A stretch of DNA of 64,000 nucleotides from Serratia entomophila (GCF_021462285.1 NZ_CP082787.1:4712001-4776000); one strand, 5' to 3'. Positions 39,857-49,452 are shown, counted from the stretch's first letter. Translations and numbers: made by a program. The notes: generated by a model not told the origin, from the sequence alone.

Positions 39857-41200
39857 TTACTTCAGCAGGCCCTTCACGTCCAGCAGGATAAACTCGTTGT
39901 CGTCCGCCACGTTGGGCTGGCGGCTGGAGGAGAACGGGAAGTTGTTGTCGTTGCCGACGATGATGTGGCTGGCGTCCACCACGTCGACGTTCTCGATGGT
40001 GAAGAACGGGAAGGTCAGCACGCCGTCGTTCAGCGGTTTGCGCGCCAGCTTATTCGGATCCTGAATTTTCAGCAGGTCGATATAGGCCTGTTTCTCCACC
40101 GGTTTGCCGACGTTATCGTCAGAAAAGGCGATTTTGTATACCCGTTTGAACTTCGCCACCTGGCTGAAGCAGTTGTCGGTCGGTGCGCCGGCGGCGCAGG
40201 CTTTGTCCGGCGTGCCTTCACCGTTGTCGCGCTCGATAACCAGACCGTGGGTGGCGTCGATCATATTGAAATCGCCGATGGCATTCTGGTTGTCTTCCAG
40301 CACGTACTGCCAGCTGCGGCCGGTCCAGGCCTGTTTTTTCACGTCAAATTCCAGCACCCGCAGATAGCGTTTGCCGTCGAGGTTTTCGAACTTCTCGCCG
40401 TCCCACAGCGCGCCTTCCAGCAGCGGATACAGCTTACTGCCGTCCGGTGCCGCCGCCATGCCTTCAAAGCCTTTGGAGCGCGCCACCTGGAAGTTCTGCT
40501 TGCCGTCCGGCGCCCCCGGCAGGGTCAACGTCGGGTTGTCCGGCGATTTCACCACTTTGCCGTCCACCCTGGTGTCGAACACCGCCAGCACCTTGCCGTT
40601 CAGATCGGCCTTAATCAGATAAGGGCCGAATTCATCGCCGATCCACAGGGCATCATCGGCGAACTGGAAGCTTTCCGGATCGAAATCGCTGCCGGTCAGA
40701 TAACGCTGCGCGGTGCTTTCATTGACGATGTGGAAAGGCACTTTTTTGTCCGGGTCCTGCAGGAATACCGTTTTCAGCGGCGTGACCGTGCCTTCTTTGA
40801 AATCGATGCTGTAGTGATTGAGGTACAGCATGGCGTCCGGCGAGTTGGCCTTGCTGCCGAAACCGTTATCGGTCAGCACCCAGTAGCTGCCGTCGGGCAT
40901 GTGCTTGATGCCGGAATGGCCCTGCAGCGGCTGGCCCTCTATCGGCAGGCCGATGCCGGTCATGCGATCGGCGGATTTGCCCGCCACGCTGCCCAGCGTG
41001 GTGACGCGTGCGCCGCCGGTGTATTTGCCGCTTTGCTGCAGATCGCTCGGCGCGTCCTTGGGCGCGGAAACGGCGGATTTCACCGGCAGCAGCGCATGCC
41101 CGGCCAGCGTCGCCGGTACCGGCTGCGCCTCGGCCCACAGGTTGGCGCTCAGCGCCATGCAGCCGACCAGCAGCGCCAGACGGGTTTTGGTGTTGTGCAT
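39857..41200 (-). CDS. Exported esterase-like phytase-family protein
   Basis: This 447-residue exported protein has a signal peptide of about 23 residues (LALLVGCMALSANLWA). The body matches the esterase-like-activity-of-phytase domain as I recall it (GHSGIKHMPDGSYWVLTDNG, SFQFADDALWIGDEFGPYL, SKGFEGMAAAPDGSKLYPLL), probably a beta-propeller. Substrate unknown; phosphoester or ester hydrolysis is inferred from the family name only. It is monocistronic between selC and the MFS gene. Confidence 0.8.
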   Translation of the reverse strand: MHNTKTRLALLVGCMALSANLWAEAQPVPATLAGHALLPVKSAVSAPKDAPSDLQQSGKYTGGARVTTLGSVAGKSADRMTGIGLPIEGQPLQGHSGIKHMPDGSYWVLTDNGFGSKANSPDAMLYLNHYSIDFKEGTVTPLKTVFLQDPDKKVPFHIVNESTAQRYLTGSDFDPESFQFADDALWIGDEFGPYLIKADLNGKVLAVFDTRVDGKVVKSPDNPTLTLPGAPDGKQNFQVARSKGFEGMAAAPDGSKLYPLLEGALWDGEKFENLDGKRYLRVLEFDVKKQAWTGRSWQYVLEDNQNAIGDFNMIDATHGLVIERDNGEGTPDKACAAGAPTDNCFSQVAKFKRVYKIAFSDDNVGKPVEKQAYIDLLKIQDPNKLARKPLNDGVLTFPFFTIENVDVVDASHIIVGNDNNFPFSSSRQPNVADDNEFILLDVKGLLK

Positions 41201-41276
41201 GTCATGGTTCCCTTATCGTTGTTATCGCCCAGAAGTAAAAGCAACGTCACTATAGGGAGCCGCAATGACAGAAATA

Positions 41277-42476
41277 TTATTCGGCGAATGCCCGCCGGTA
41301 GCTGTGCGGATGGAACCGCCAGGTAATGGCGATCAATACCGCGACCAGCAGCGCGTGTAGCTGCCAGTCGAGCACAAAGCCGCCGCTGTAGTCGCGCAGC
41401 AGGCCGGAAAGATAAGGCGTCACGCCCGCCAGCAGAAAGCCGATGCCCTGCATAAAGGCCACCAGCCGCCCGGCGGCGGCCGGCTGATGAAGATGATCGA
41501 GCGCCAGCACCAGGCACAGCGGGAAGGCGCCGCCCAGCCCCAGGCCGGAGATCAGCACCCACAGCCACGGCAGGGTCTGCGGCAGGTAGATCAGGCCGAT
41601 AAAACCGACCAATTGCATCAGCAATGCCAGCAGCAGCAAGGGCCGCCGGTCCTGCCCGCGCGCCAGCGCCGGCAGCAGCAGCGCCCCCACCACCTGGCCG
41701 AAGGTCATCAGCGCCAGCAGCGAACCGCTGGCCTGCGGCTGCCAGCCGAGCTGCATATAGTACGGCGGCAGCCAGGCGATCAGGCTGGTGTAGCCGCCGT
41801 TGATCAGACCGAAATAGGCACCGAGCAGCCAGGCGCGGCGGTTGAACAGCAGGCTCGGCCCCTTGGCCGCACCGGCAGCGGACAGGCGCGTCAGCCCGCG
41901 GCTGACCGGCCACCAGGCGAGCAGCGCCACCAGCGCCGGCAGCGCCCACCAGGCCAGCGCGCTGTGCCAGCCGTGGCCGAGGTTCATCAGCCAGGGGGTA
42001 AAGGCCGCCCCCAGCCCGCCGCCGCCCATCAACGCCGCCGACCACAGCCCGGCCACCAGCGCCATTTGCCTGAGGAAATGGTGTTTGATAATGCCCGGCA
42101 TCACCGCCTGGATCACCCCGATGCCCAACCCGCCGAGCACCGCGCTCAGCAGCAGCTGCGTGCTGTCCGGCGCCAGTTCGCGCCAGGCAGCGCCGAGGCC
42201 GATGGCCAGCAGGCTCAGCGCCACGCTGCCGCGTTCGCTGCACAGGCGGTTGATCGCCCCGCCCGCCAGCGCCATCAGCCCCATCATCAGCACCGGCAGC
42301 GTGGTCAGCAAGGCCGCGCCGCCAAAGCTCAGCCCGGTGGCCTGGCGCAGCGTCGGCAACAGCGGGCCGATCGAGGTCAGCAACGGGCGCATGTTCAGGC
42401 CGATCAGCACCAGCGCCAACAGCAGCGGGTTGAACCCGCGGCGCGGCGAGGTAGGATTAATAGAATGATTTTGCAC
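41277..42476 (-). CDS. CynX/NimT-family MFS transporter
   Basis: This 399-residue permease has 12 membrane segments. It starts with the family motif LIGLNMRPLLTSIGPLLP, and the loop-2 equivalent lacks the classical GRR motif, as usual in CynX/NimT (YeaN) proteins. Substrates in this family include cyanate and nitroimidazoles; none is indicated here. It is divergent from a LysR gene with a 126-bp gap, so that regulator probably controls it. Confidence 0.85.
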   Translation of the reverse strand: MQNHSINPTSPRRGFNPLLLALVLIGLNMRPLLTSIGPLLPTLRQATGLSFGGAALLTTLPVLMMGLMALAGGAINRLCSERGSVALSLLAIGLGAAWRELAPDSTQLLLSAVLGGLGIGVIQAVMPGIIKHHFLRQMALVAGLWSAALMGGGGLGAAFTPWLMNLGHGWHSALAWWALPALVALLAWWPVSRGLTRLSAAGAAKGPSLLFNRRAWLLGAYFGLINGGYTSLIAWLPPYYMQLGWQPQASGSLLALMTFGQVVGALLLPALARGQDRRPLLLLALLMQLVGFIGLIYLPQTLPWLWVLISGLGLGGAFPLCLVLALDHLHQPAAAGRLVAFMQGIGFLLAGVTPYLSGLLRDYSGGFVLDWQLHALLVAVLIAITWRFHPHSYRRAFAE

Positions 42477-42602
42477 GATATATTCCTGGTACTGCGCGAG
42501 AAAGAGTGCGGCGTCACAGAGGATGCGCCGCAGCGTTGCGTTACTCTAGGCAACGCCGCTAGTATTGGGAAATTAAATAATAAAATAGCCAACAGTGGGA
42601 AA

Positions 42603-43457
42603 ATGAATCGTTACCCGATGTTCAATCCGCAGCTGCTGCTCAGCTTCGTGGCGGTGTGCGACAGCAACAGCTTCACCCGCGCCGCGGAACGGGTGTTTTT
42701 GTCGCAGTCCACCGTCAGCCAGCAGGTGCGCCGGCTGGAGGAGATGCTGGGCAAACCGCTGTTCGAACGCTCGTCGCATCAGGTACTGCTGACCGAAGAA
42801 GGCGTGAAGCTGTTGAGCTACGCGCGGCGCATTATCGCGCTGAACGAAGAGGCGCACGACGCGCTGACCGGCGTCTGGCGCGACGGCGTGCTGCGGCTCG
42901 GCATGCCGGAGGATTTCGCGGTGCCGACCACCGGGCTGCTGGCCGAATTCAGCCGCGAGCACCCGCACCTGCGGCTGGACGTCACCAGCGGCCTGAGCGC
43001 CGATCTGCACAGCGCCTATGCGCGCGAAGAGCTGGATCTGATCCTGGTGAAACAGCGCCGCAGCCAGCCACCGCGCGCCGCCAGGCCGGAACCCTTGCTG
43101 TGGCTGGACAGCCAGGCCTTCCCGGCCATCGAGCAGTCGCCGGTGCCGCTGGCGGTGTTCCCGCTCAACGGCCTGTACCGCGAGGAGCTGTGCCAGGCCC
43201 TGGACAACCTCGGCAAACGCTGGCGCATCGGCTACAGCAGCGCCAGCCTGGCGGCCCTGACCGCCGCCTGCGCCGCCGGGTTGGGCGTTACCCTGCTGCC
43301 GGCCGGTTGCAGGCTGCCGGCGCACCGGGTGCTGGGCGCCGCCGAAGGCCTGCCGCCGGTAGAGAGTTTCGAGCTGGCGCTGTATTACCGCGACGGCGCG
43401 CCCGCCGCCACCCCGACGCTGGCGGCGCGGCTGCAGGCATTTTGCGGGTTGGTTTAA
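42603..43457 (+). CDS. LysR-family transcriptional regulator
   Basis: This 284-residue LysR regulator starts at ATG 42603, where GGGAAA precedes it; an ATG at 42618 (MFNPQLL) is also possible. The winged helix is FVAVCDSNSFTRAAERVFLS and QSTVSQQVRRLEEMLGK. The effector domain runs from about residue 90. It is divergent from the MFS transporter gene. The much longer open frame reaching back to 41487 is an antisense shadow of that transporter. Confidence 0.88.
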   Translation: MNRYPMFNPQLLLSFVAVCDSNSFTRAAERVFLSQSTVSQQVRRLEEMLGKPLFERSSHQVLLTEEGVKLLSYARRIIALNEEAHDALTGVWRDGVLRLGMPEDFAVPTTGLLAEFSREHPHLRLDVTSGLSADLHSAYAREELDLILVKQRRSQPPRAARPEPLLWLDSQAFPAIEQSPVPLAVFPLNGLYREELCQALDNLGKRWRIGYSSASLAALTAACAAGLGVTLLPAGCRLPAHRVLGAAEGLPPVESFELALYYRDGAPAATPTLAARLQAFCGLV

Positions 43458-43583
43458 TCGGCACCGTGAACCGGGCTGCAAATTTGACGCGCTGCGCTGT
43501 TATGGCCACCTGTTGAGCAGTAGGCTCATTCTCCCAACCTTTTTATCGCGGCCCTGCGCCGCGCCGCACAGGACCCGTTCGCC

Positions 43584-45062
43584 ATGTATATCGGCATCGA
43601 TCTCGGCACCTCCGGCGTTAAAGTGATTTTGCTCGGCGAACAGGGGCAACTGCTCGCCAGCCACAGCGAGCCGCTGGCCATTTCCCGCCCTCATCCGCTG
43701 TGGTCCGAACAGGCGCCGCAGGACTGGTGGCGCGCCACCGACAGCGCCATGCTGGCGCTCGGCGGCAAACACCCCCTGCAGCAGGTCAAAGCCATCGGCC
43801 TGAGCGGCCAGATGCACGGCGCCACGCTGCTGGACGAACACCAGCAGGTGCTGCGCCCGGCCATCCTGTGGAACGACGGCCGCAGCTTCGCGCAATGCCT
43901 GGCGTTGGAACAGGCGGTGCCGCGGTCGCGCCGCATCACCGGCAATCTGATGATGCCGGGTTTTACCGCGCCGAAGCTGCTGTGGGTGCGGCAGCATGAA
44001 CCCGAGCTGTTCAGCCGCATCGACAAGGTGCTGCTGCCTAAAGACTATCTGCGCTGGCGCCTGACCGGCGAATTCGCCAGCGACATGTCAGACGCGGCGG
44101 GCACCCTGTGGCTGGACGTGGCGCAGCGCGACTGGAGCGACGAGCTGCTGGCCGCCTGCGGCCTGAGCCGCCGCCAGATGCCGCAGCTGTTCGAAGGCAA
44201 TCAGGTAACCGGCCGGCTTCGCCACGAACTGGCGAAGCGCTGGGGCATGCCGCCGGCGCCGGTGGTGGCCGGCGGCGGCGATAACGCGGCCGGCGCGCTC
44301 GGCGTGGGGCTGTATCAGCCCGGCCAGGCAATGCTGTCGCTCGGCACCTCCGGCGTTTATTTTGCGGTCAGCGACGGCTTTCTCAGCAACCCGGCCGGCG
44401 CGGTGCACAGCTTCTGCCACGCGCTGCCGAACCGCTGGCATCTGATGTCGGTGACGCTCAGCGCCGCTTCCTGCCTGGACTGGGTCTGCCGGCTGACCAA
44501 CGTCGACGGCGTGGCCACCCTGCTGCGCAACGTCGAACAGGCCGCACCGGCGGAAACGCCGCTGTGGTTCCTGCCCTACCTGTCCGGCGAGCGCACGCCA
44601 CACAACAATCCCAACGCCAAAGGCGCGTTCTGGGGGCTAACGCACCAACACGGGCCGAACGATCTGGCGCGCGCGGTGCTGGAGGGCGTGGGGTTCGCCC
44701 TGGCCGACGGCATGGATGCGCTGCACGCCGCCGGCCTGCAGCCCACCGCCGTCCGGCTTATCGGCGGCGGCGCGCGCAGCCCGTTCTGGCGGCAAATGCT
44801 GGCGGACATCAGCGGCCAGCGGCTGGAATACCGCACCGGCGGCGACATTGGCCCGGCGCTGGGCGCGGCGCGGCTGGCGCAGATCGCGCTCAACCCGCAG
44901 CGGCCGCTGGCCGAACTGCTGCCTGAGCTGCCGCTGGAACAGCTGCACGCGCCGGATGCCGAACGCCACCGGCAATACGCCGGGCGGCGCGCCACCTTCC
45001 GCGAACTGTATCGCTGCCTGCTGCCCTTGATGCAAGCGGGCGGTCATTGCCAAATCGAATAG
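43584..45062 (+). CDS. xylB: Xylulokinase
   Basis: This 492-residue FGGY kinase phosphorylates D-xylulose with ATP. The N-terminal phosphate loop is MYIGIDLGTSGVKVILL. GLSGQMHGATLLD carries the substrate loop with the xylulokinase-specific Gln-Met-His. The catalytic Asp, near residue 233, is in AGGGDNAAGALG, and LSLGTSGVYFAVS is the second ATP motif. No xylA, xylF or xylR gene lies beside it in this window. It is followed closely by an unrelated amidohydrolase gene. Confidence 0.93.
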   Translation: MYIGIDLGTSGVKVILLGEQGQLLASHSEPLAISRPHPLWSEQAPQDWWRATDSAMLALGGKHPLQQVKAIGLSGQMHGATLLDEHQQVLRPAILWNDGRSFAQCLALEQAVPRSRRITGNLMMPGFTAPKLLWVRQHEPELFSRIDKVLLPKDYLRWRLTGEFASDMSDAAGTLWLDVAQRDWSDELLAACGLSRRQMPQLFEGNQVTGRLRHELAKRWGMPPAPVVAGGGDNAAGALGVGLYQPGQAMLSLGTSGVYFAVSDGFLSNPAGAVHSFCHALPNRWHLMSVTLSAASCLDWVCRLTNVDGVATLLRNVEQAAPAETPLWFLPYLSGERTPHNNPNAKGAFWGLTHQHGPNDLARAVLEGVGFALADGMDALHAAGLQPTAVRLIGGGARSPFWRQMLADISGQRLEYRTGGDIGPALGAARLAQIALNPQRPLAELLPELPLEQLHAPDAERHRQYAGRRATFRELYRCLLPLMQAGGHCQIE

Positions 45063-45155
45063 TCACTATTGGCAAATGTCGCTGCCAACCCGCCGGTTCC
45101 TCTCCTAAATTGGGGGTGTTTTGATGCATCCCCCCTCTGGATTAAGGAACCGAAC

Positions 45156-46544
45156 GTGGAAAAAGCCCAACAACAAAGCCGCAGAGCCTTCCTCAGCCAA
45201 ACCGGCAAAATCACCACCGCCTGCGCGGTGATCGGCCTGACCGGCGGCGTGGCGCAGGCCGCCCCGGCCGCCGCCGGCCAGTGCGATCCGCAGCCGATGA
45301 GCCTGACCGACCGCCACTACCTACTGAGCGAGGTGCGGCTGGAGGACGGCTTCGAATACGACGGCGAGACGGTGATCGGCACCCGCACCGCGCTGTATCA
45401 GCTGGAAATCAAAGACGGCAAGATCGCCGCCATCCACGCGGCGGACGCCGCACCGCCGGCCGGCATTCCTCGCTATAAGGCGCGGGGCCAACTGCTGCTG
45501 CCGGCGTTCCGCGACATGCACATCCACCTGGACAAAACCTTTTACAGCGGCCCCTGGCAGGCGCCGCGCCCACGCCAGGGCAAAACCATCATGGACATGA
45601 TCGCGCTGGAGCAGACGCTGATCCCCAAACTGCTGCCCACCTCGCAGCAGCGGGCGGAAAACCTGATCGCCCTGCTGCAGTCCAAAGGCAGCACGGTGGC
45701 GCGCAGCCACTGCAATATCGATCCGGTCAGCGGGTTGAAGAGCCTGGAGCACCTGCAGCGCGCGCTGGAAAATCACCGGGCGGATTTCAGCTGTGAGATT
45801 GTCGCCTTCCCGCAGCACGGCCTGCTGCATTCCAAAGTTGACGGCCTGATGCGCGAAGCGATGCAGATGGGGGTGCAGTACGTCGGCGGGCTGGATCCGA
45901 CCAACGTCGACGGCGCGATGGAGAAGTCGCTGGACGCGATGTTCCAGATCGCCCTCGACAGCGGCAAGGGGGTCGACATCCACCTGCACGAAACCAGCCC
46001 GGCCGGGGTGGCGGCGATTAACTACATGATCGCCACCGTGGAGAAAAACCCGGCGCTGCGCGGCAAGGTCACCATCAGCCACGCCTTCGCCCTGACCACG
46101 CTCGCCCCGGGCGAACTGGCGGAAACCGCCACCCGGCTGGCGCAGCAGCAGATCACCATCGCCTCGACGGTGCCGATCGGCGGCCTGATGATGCCGCTGC
46201 CGCAGCTCAGCGAAAAGGGCGTATTTGTGATGACCGGAACCGACAGCGTGATTGACCACTGGTCGCCGTTCGGCAGCGGCGACATCCTGGAGAAGGCCAA
46301 CCTCTACGCCCAACTGTATCGCGGCTCCGACGAATTCCATCTGTCGCGCGCCATGGCCATTTCCACCGGCGGAGTGCTGCCGCTCAACGATAAAGGCCAG
46401 CGCGCCTGGCCCAAGGTGGGCGATGGCGCCGAGTTTGTGCTGGTCAACGCCAGCTGCTCCGCCGAAGCGGTGGCCCGTCTGCCGGCGCGCAGCGCCACCT
46501 TCCATCAGGGCCGCCTGGTGGCCGGGCAGGTCAGCAAAGCCTGA
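45156..46544 (+). CDS. Tat-exported amidohydrolase (cytosine-deaminase-like)
   Basis: This 462-residue protein starts with GTG 45156 behind AAGGAA; the frame extends further but without a ribosome site. The N-terminus has a twin-arginine signal (QSRRAFLSQTGKITTACAVIG), so it is folded with its metal and exported. The metal-dependent amidohydrolase motifs are DMHIHLDKTF (HxH), ARSHCNIDP, DIHLHETS, ISHAFAL and the Asp of MTGTDSVIDHW. Related to cytosine deaminase/N-isopropylammelide-type enzymes; substrate unknown. An isochorismatase-fold gene follows, suggesting amide or ring-amine catabolism. Confidence 0.85.
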   Translation: MEKAQQQSRRAFLSQTGKITTACAVIGLTGGVAQAAPAAAGQCDPQPMSLTDRHYLLSEVRLEDGFEYDGETVIGTRTALYQLEIKDGKIAAIHAADAAPPAGIPRYKARGQLLLPAFRDMHIHLDKTFYSGPWQAPRPRQGKTIMDMIALEQTLIPKLLPTSQQRAENLIALLQSKGSTVARSHCNIDPVSGLKSLEHLQRALENHRADFSCEIVAFPQHGLLHSKVDGLMREAMQMGVQYVGGLDPTNVDGAMEKSLDAMFQIALDSGKGVDIHLHETSPAGVAAINYMIATVEKNPALRGKVTISHAFALTTLAPGELAETATRLAQQQITIASTVPIGGLMMPLPQLSEKGVFVMTGTDSVIDHWSPFGSGDILEKANLYAQLYRGSDEFHLSRAMAISTGGVLPLNDKGQRAWPKVGDGAEFVLVNASCSAEAVARLPARSATFHQGRLVAGQVSKA

Positions 46545-46644
46545 GGCTGGTCCGCCGGCGCCACCATGATGGCCGTTTTTGGCCTTCTTCCTTATCGGTT
46601 AGCGGCGCAGTATGGCGCTATACCTGATTGGCGGAGGGCCGAAA

Positions 46645-47196
46645 ATGTCACATAGCGCGTTATTGATCATCGATGTTCAGCAATCATTCCAGCATCGCCC
46701 ATTCTGGCGGGAAGAAGACCTGCCCGCTTTCCAGCAGGCGTTAACGCGCCTGATCGACGGCTGCCGGCGCCAGGGCGCGGCGCTGGTCGACGTGCTCCAC
46801 GTTTCGCCCGAGGGGCCTTTCTCGCTGGCTTCCGGCCACGTACGGCGCCTGCCGTTCCTCAGCCACCAGGCGGATGTTACCCTGCACAAGCGGGTGCACA
46901 ATGCGCTGACCGAATCGGGGCTGGACGCCTGGCTGCGCGAGCGGCGGATCGATCATCTGATTATCTCCGGCATTCGCACCGAGCAGTGCTGCGAAACCAC
47001 CGCCCGGGTGGCTTCGGATCTCGGCTATCGGGTGACCTTCGTCACCGAGGCGACGCTGACCTTCCCGATGCAACACCCCGACGGCCAGGCCTTTACCACC
47101 GAACGGCTCAAGCGGCATACTGAGACCGTGCTGGTCGATCGTTTCGCCCGCATCGCCAGCGTGGATGAGGCGCTGGCGCAACTCGCACAGGAGTAA
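46645..47196 (+). CDS. Isochorismatase-family cysteine hydrolase
   Basis: This 183-residue alpha/beta hydrolase starts at ATG 46645 behind GGAGG. Catalytic Asp is in LLIIDVQQSF, Lys in TLHKRVHNAL, and Cys in SGIRTEQCCETTARVASDLG. Such enzymes cleave amides (for example nicotinamide or N-carbamoyl compounds). The next gene, a GlxA-type regulator, begins two bases after its stop, so they form an operon and the regulator probably responds to its substrate or product. Confidence 0.87.
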   Translation: MSHSALLIIDVQQSFQHRPFWREEDLPAFQQALTRLIDGCRRQGAALVDVLHVSPEGPFSLASGHVRRLPFLSHQADVTLHKRVHNALTESGLDAWLRERRIDHLIISGIRTEQCCETTARVASDLGYRVTFVTEATLTFPMQHPDGQAFTTERLKRHTETVLVDRFARIASVDEALAQLAQE

Positions 47197-47198
47197 TC

Positions 47199-48122
47199 AT
47201 GCCGCAGGCGGTCTATTTTCTGCTGTTGCCCAACGTGCTGTCGCTGGACGTCAGCGGCCCGGCGGAAACCCTGCGCCTGGCCGGGCAGTTCAGCTTGCGC
47301 TACCTCGGCCCGACGCCGCAGATTGTCTGCTCCATCGGCATGACCCTGGGCGGGCTGCACCCCCTGCCCGATCGGCTGGAGGACGGCGCCATTCTGGTGG
47401 TGCCGGGCGTCAGCGATTCGCAGCATTTTCTGGCCGGTGAAGAAGCCGGCCAGGCCCGGCGCTGGCTGGCGGCGCTGCGGCCCGACCTGCAACGGGGGCG
47501 CATCACGCTGGTCTGCATCTGCTCCGGCGCGCTGCTGGCGGCGCAGGCCGGGCTGCTCGACGGCTATCAGTGCACCACCCACCACGACGTCATCGAACGC
47601 ATTCGGCTGCAGGCGCCCGCCGCGCAAATCAAAGAAAACCGCATCTTCGTCGAAGATCGCAGCGTCTATACCAGCGCCGGCATCACCGCCGGCATCGATC
47701 TGGCCTTGCACCTGATTCACCGCCACTGTGGCGCCGCTGCGGCGCGCGACGTCGCTCGGGAGATGGTGGTGTATTTTCGCCGCTCCGGCGACGATCCGCA
47801 GCTTTCGCCCTGGCTGCGCTATCGCAACCACCTGCACCCGGCGGTGCACCGCGCGCAGGACGTGATGGCCGCCGAGCCGGAGGCCGAATGGACGGTGCCG
47901 CAGGTGGCGGAAAAAGCGCACGTCAGCGGCCGCCATCTGGCGCGGCTGTTCCGCAACCATGTCGGCATCAGCGTGCGGGAATATCATGAACAGCTGCGGC
48001 TGGCGGTGGCGCAACAGCGCTTGCAGCAGGGCTATGGGCTGGAGAAGGCCGCGCTGGCGGCCGGTTTCTCCTCGGGCCGCCAGCTGCGGCGCGCGCAGCG
48101 GCGCCAGATGCCGGCGCTATGA
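47199..48122 (+). CDS. GlxA-family AraC-type regulator
   Basis: This 307-residue protein has an N-terminal DJ-1/PfpI-like domain (about 1-180, with CICSGALLAAQAGLLDG at the nucleophile elbow). A C-terminal AraC helix-turn-helix pair follows (WTVPQVAEKAHVSGRHLARL and GLEKAALAAGFSSGRQLRR). The second helix ends abruptly with RQMPAL, slightly shorter than usual. It follows the isochorismatase gene by two bases. The 3' end overlaps the convergent wecH end by six bases. Confidence 0.88.
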   Translation: MPQAVYFLLLPNVLSLDVSGPAETLRLAGQFSLRYLGPTPQIVCSIGMTLGGLHPLPDRLEDGAILVVPGVSDSQHFLAGEEAGQARRWLAALRPDLQRGRITLVCICSGALLAAQAGLLDGYQCTTHHDVIERIRLQAPAAQIKENRIFVEDRSVYTSAGITAGIDLALHLIHRHCGAAAARDVAREMVVYFRRSGDDPQLSPWLRYRNHLHPAVHRAQDVMAAEPEAEWTVPQVAEKAHVSGRHLARLFRNHVGISVREYHEQLRLAVAQQRLQQGYGLEKAALAAGFSSGRQLRRAQRRQMPAL

Positions 48123-49121
48123 CACCAGGCGGCGGGTATCCAGCCGCTGCAGGCCCGCAGACAACAGCAGGCTGAGCGCCAGCGCCACGCCGAACACCCA
48201 GAAAATATCCAGCAGCGGATGCGCGGTAAACTCCAGGTGCCGGCTGCGCATAAAGTTGACGATAATGGCGTGAAAACCGTAGATCGCCAGCGAATGGCGG
48301 GAGAACAGGCTCAGCCAGCCGATCGGCTCCGGCAGGCAGTTTTTAAACCATATCAATAGCGATACCGCGGCGATAAACACCAGCGGACCGCAGTAGATGT
48401 AATAGGTATCGGCGAAGTTGCCGTTGATAAACAGCTGGCTCTTGGTGCCGCGCACGATCAGCGCCACGCTGAGCGCAAACCCCGCGGCCGCCAGCCAGCC
48501 GACGCCGCGCCGCCCGGTATCCATCATGCCAATCGCCCGCCCGGCCAGCGCATACAGCAGGTAGTAGAAGGTATCGCCGTAGATATACAGGTTGACCGGC
48601 AACAGGTGAACGTTGCCGAACGCCAGCTTGCCGGTATTGGGGTTGGCGACCACCGCCAGCACCGCCAGCACGGCGGCCAGATAGCGGCGCGACGCCGGTT
48701 TGACGCTAATCAGCGGCGACAGCAGGTAAATGACGGCGATGGCGTAGAAGAACCACAGGTGATAAAACACCGGCTTCAGCAGGATACCGCGCAGCGAGGG
48801 CCAAAAACCTATCCTGGTGAAGGCCGCGATGTAGATAAGCGCCACCGCGCTGTAAAACAGAATGCAGCAGGCGATGCGAATGAAGTGCTTGCGGCCGGCG
48901 CTCTTCTCGCCGAAGAACAGGTAACCGGAAATCATGAAAAACAGTGGCACCGACACGCGCGACATCGCGTTCAGCAGGTTGGCGGTATCCCAGCCGTGCA
49001 GCCCCACCGCCGTGCCGCTGGTGACGTAATAGGTGGTGGCGTGGATCATCACCACCATCATGCACGCCACCGCGCGCAGGTTATCTATCCAGCCGATTTT
49101 ATTGCTCAAACGCTCGTCCAA
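48117..49121 (-). CDS. wecH: WecH, membrane O-acetyltransferase
   Basis: This 334-residue acyltransferase-3 family membrane protein has about ten membrane segments. It starts with the family motif WIDNLRAVACMMVVMIHATT and contains SRVSVPLFFMISGYLFFGE, NPNTGKLAFGN, YGDTFYYLLYALAGRAIGMM and FADTYYIYCGPLVFI. These follow E. coli WecH (YiaH) along the whole length by recall, including the C-terminal RRLVS. WecH acetylates enterobacterial common antigen. Confidence 0.88.
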   Translation of the reverse strand: MDERLSNKIGWIDNLRAVACMMVVMIHATTYYVTSGTAVGLHGWDTANLLNAMSRVSVPLFFMISGYLFFGEKSAGRKHFIRIACCILFYSAVALIYIAAFTRIGFWPSLRGILLKPVFYHLWFFYAIAVIYLLSPLISVKPASRRYLAAVLAVLAVVANPNTGKLAFGNVHLLPVNLYIYGDTFYYLLYALAGRAIGMMDTGRRGVGWLAAAGFALSVALIVRGTKSQLFINGNFADTYYIYCGPLVFIAAVSLLIWFKNCLPEPIGWLSLFSRHSLAIYGFHAIIVNFMRSRHLEFTAHPLLDIFWVFGVALALSLLLSAGLQRLDTRRLVS

Positions 49122-49133
49122 TAGGATGCCTAC

Positions 49134-49258
49134 TACTCAAAATAATTGGAGTGGCATCGCGGCGGCAACTGAACGAATCCCCAGGCGCTGACGCAAGACA
49201 GTGACCGGGGTGAACGAAGGCAGCCAACAAAGATGCAACTTCAAATATGACGAGTATA
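49134..49258. repeat. ERIC intergenic repeat
   Basis: This 125-bp element has the conserved ERIC core: GAATCCCCAGGCGCTGACG on one side and GTGACCGGGGTGAACG on the other, forming a central hairpin. The ends are TACTCAAAATAATTGGAGT and TCAAATATGACGAGTATA. It matches the enterobacterial repetitive intergenic consensus at most positions. It lies just upstream of the wecH start, so its transcript side belongs to neither coding region. Confidence 0.85.
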
Positions 49259-49452
49259 TTTATATGTTAATAGAGGTTATAGAGCACGGCGGCCGGCGAC
49301 AACCCCCAAGCGCAATATCAGAATGTGCTGAAACAACACCTTATGATTGCTATGGTGAACAATTGGCGGCAAAATAGCCGGCATAACTCGCTCAGTTTGC
49401 GCTTCCCGCCCTGGCAGTTCCTTTTTTCTTCTTTACTATCAGTACAATAAAT
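49259..49452 (+). promoter_or_regulatory. Upstream region of mdfA
   Basis: Together with the ERIC repeat this fills the 331-bp gap between wecH and mdfA. It is AT-rich at 49259-49285 and shows no open frame of note. I could not pick one promoter with confidence. Confidence 0.3.

Noticed and set aside
41487..43457. A 656-codon plus-strand open frame
   Set aside because: Its first two thirds are Gln/His/Arg-rich antisense of the MFS transporter; only the LysR gene from 42603 is real.
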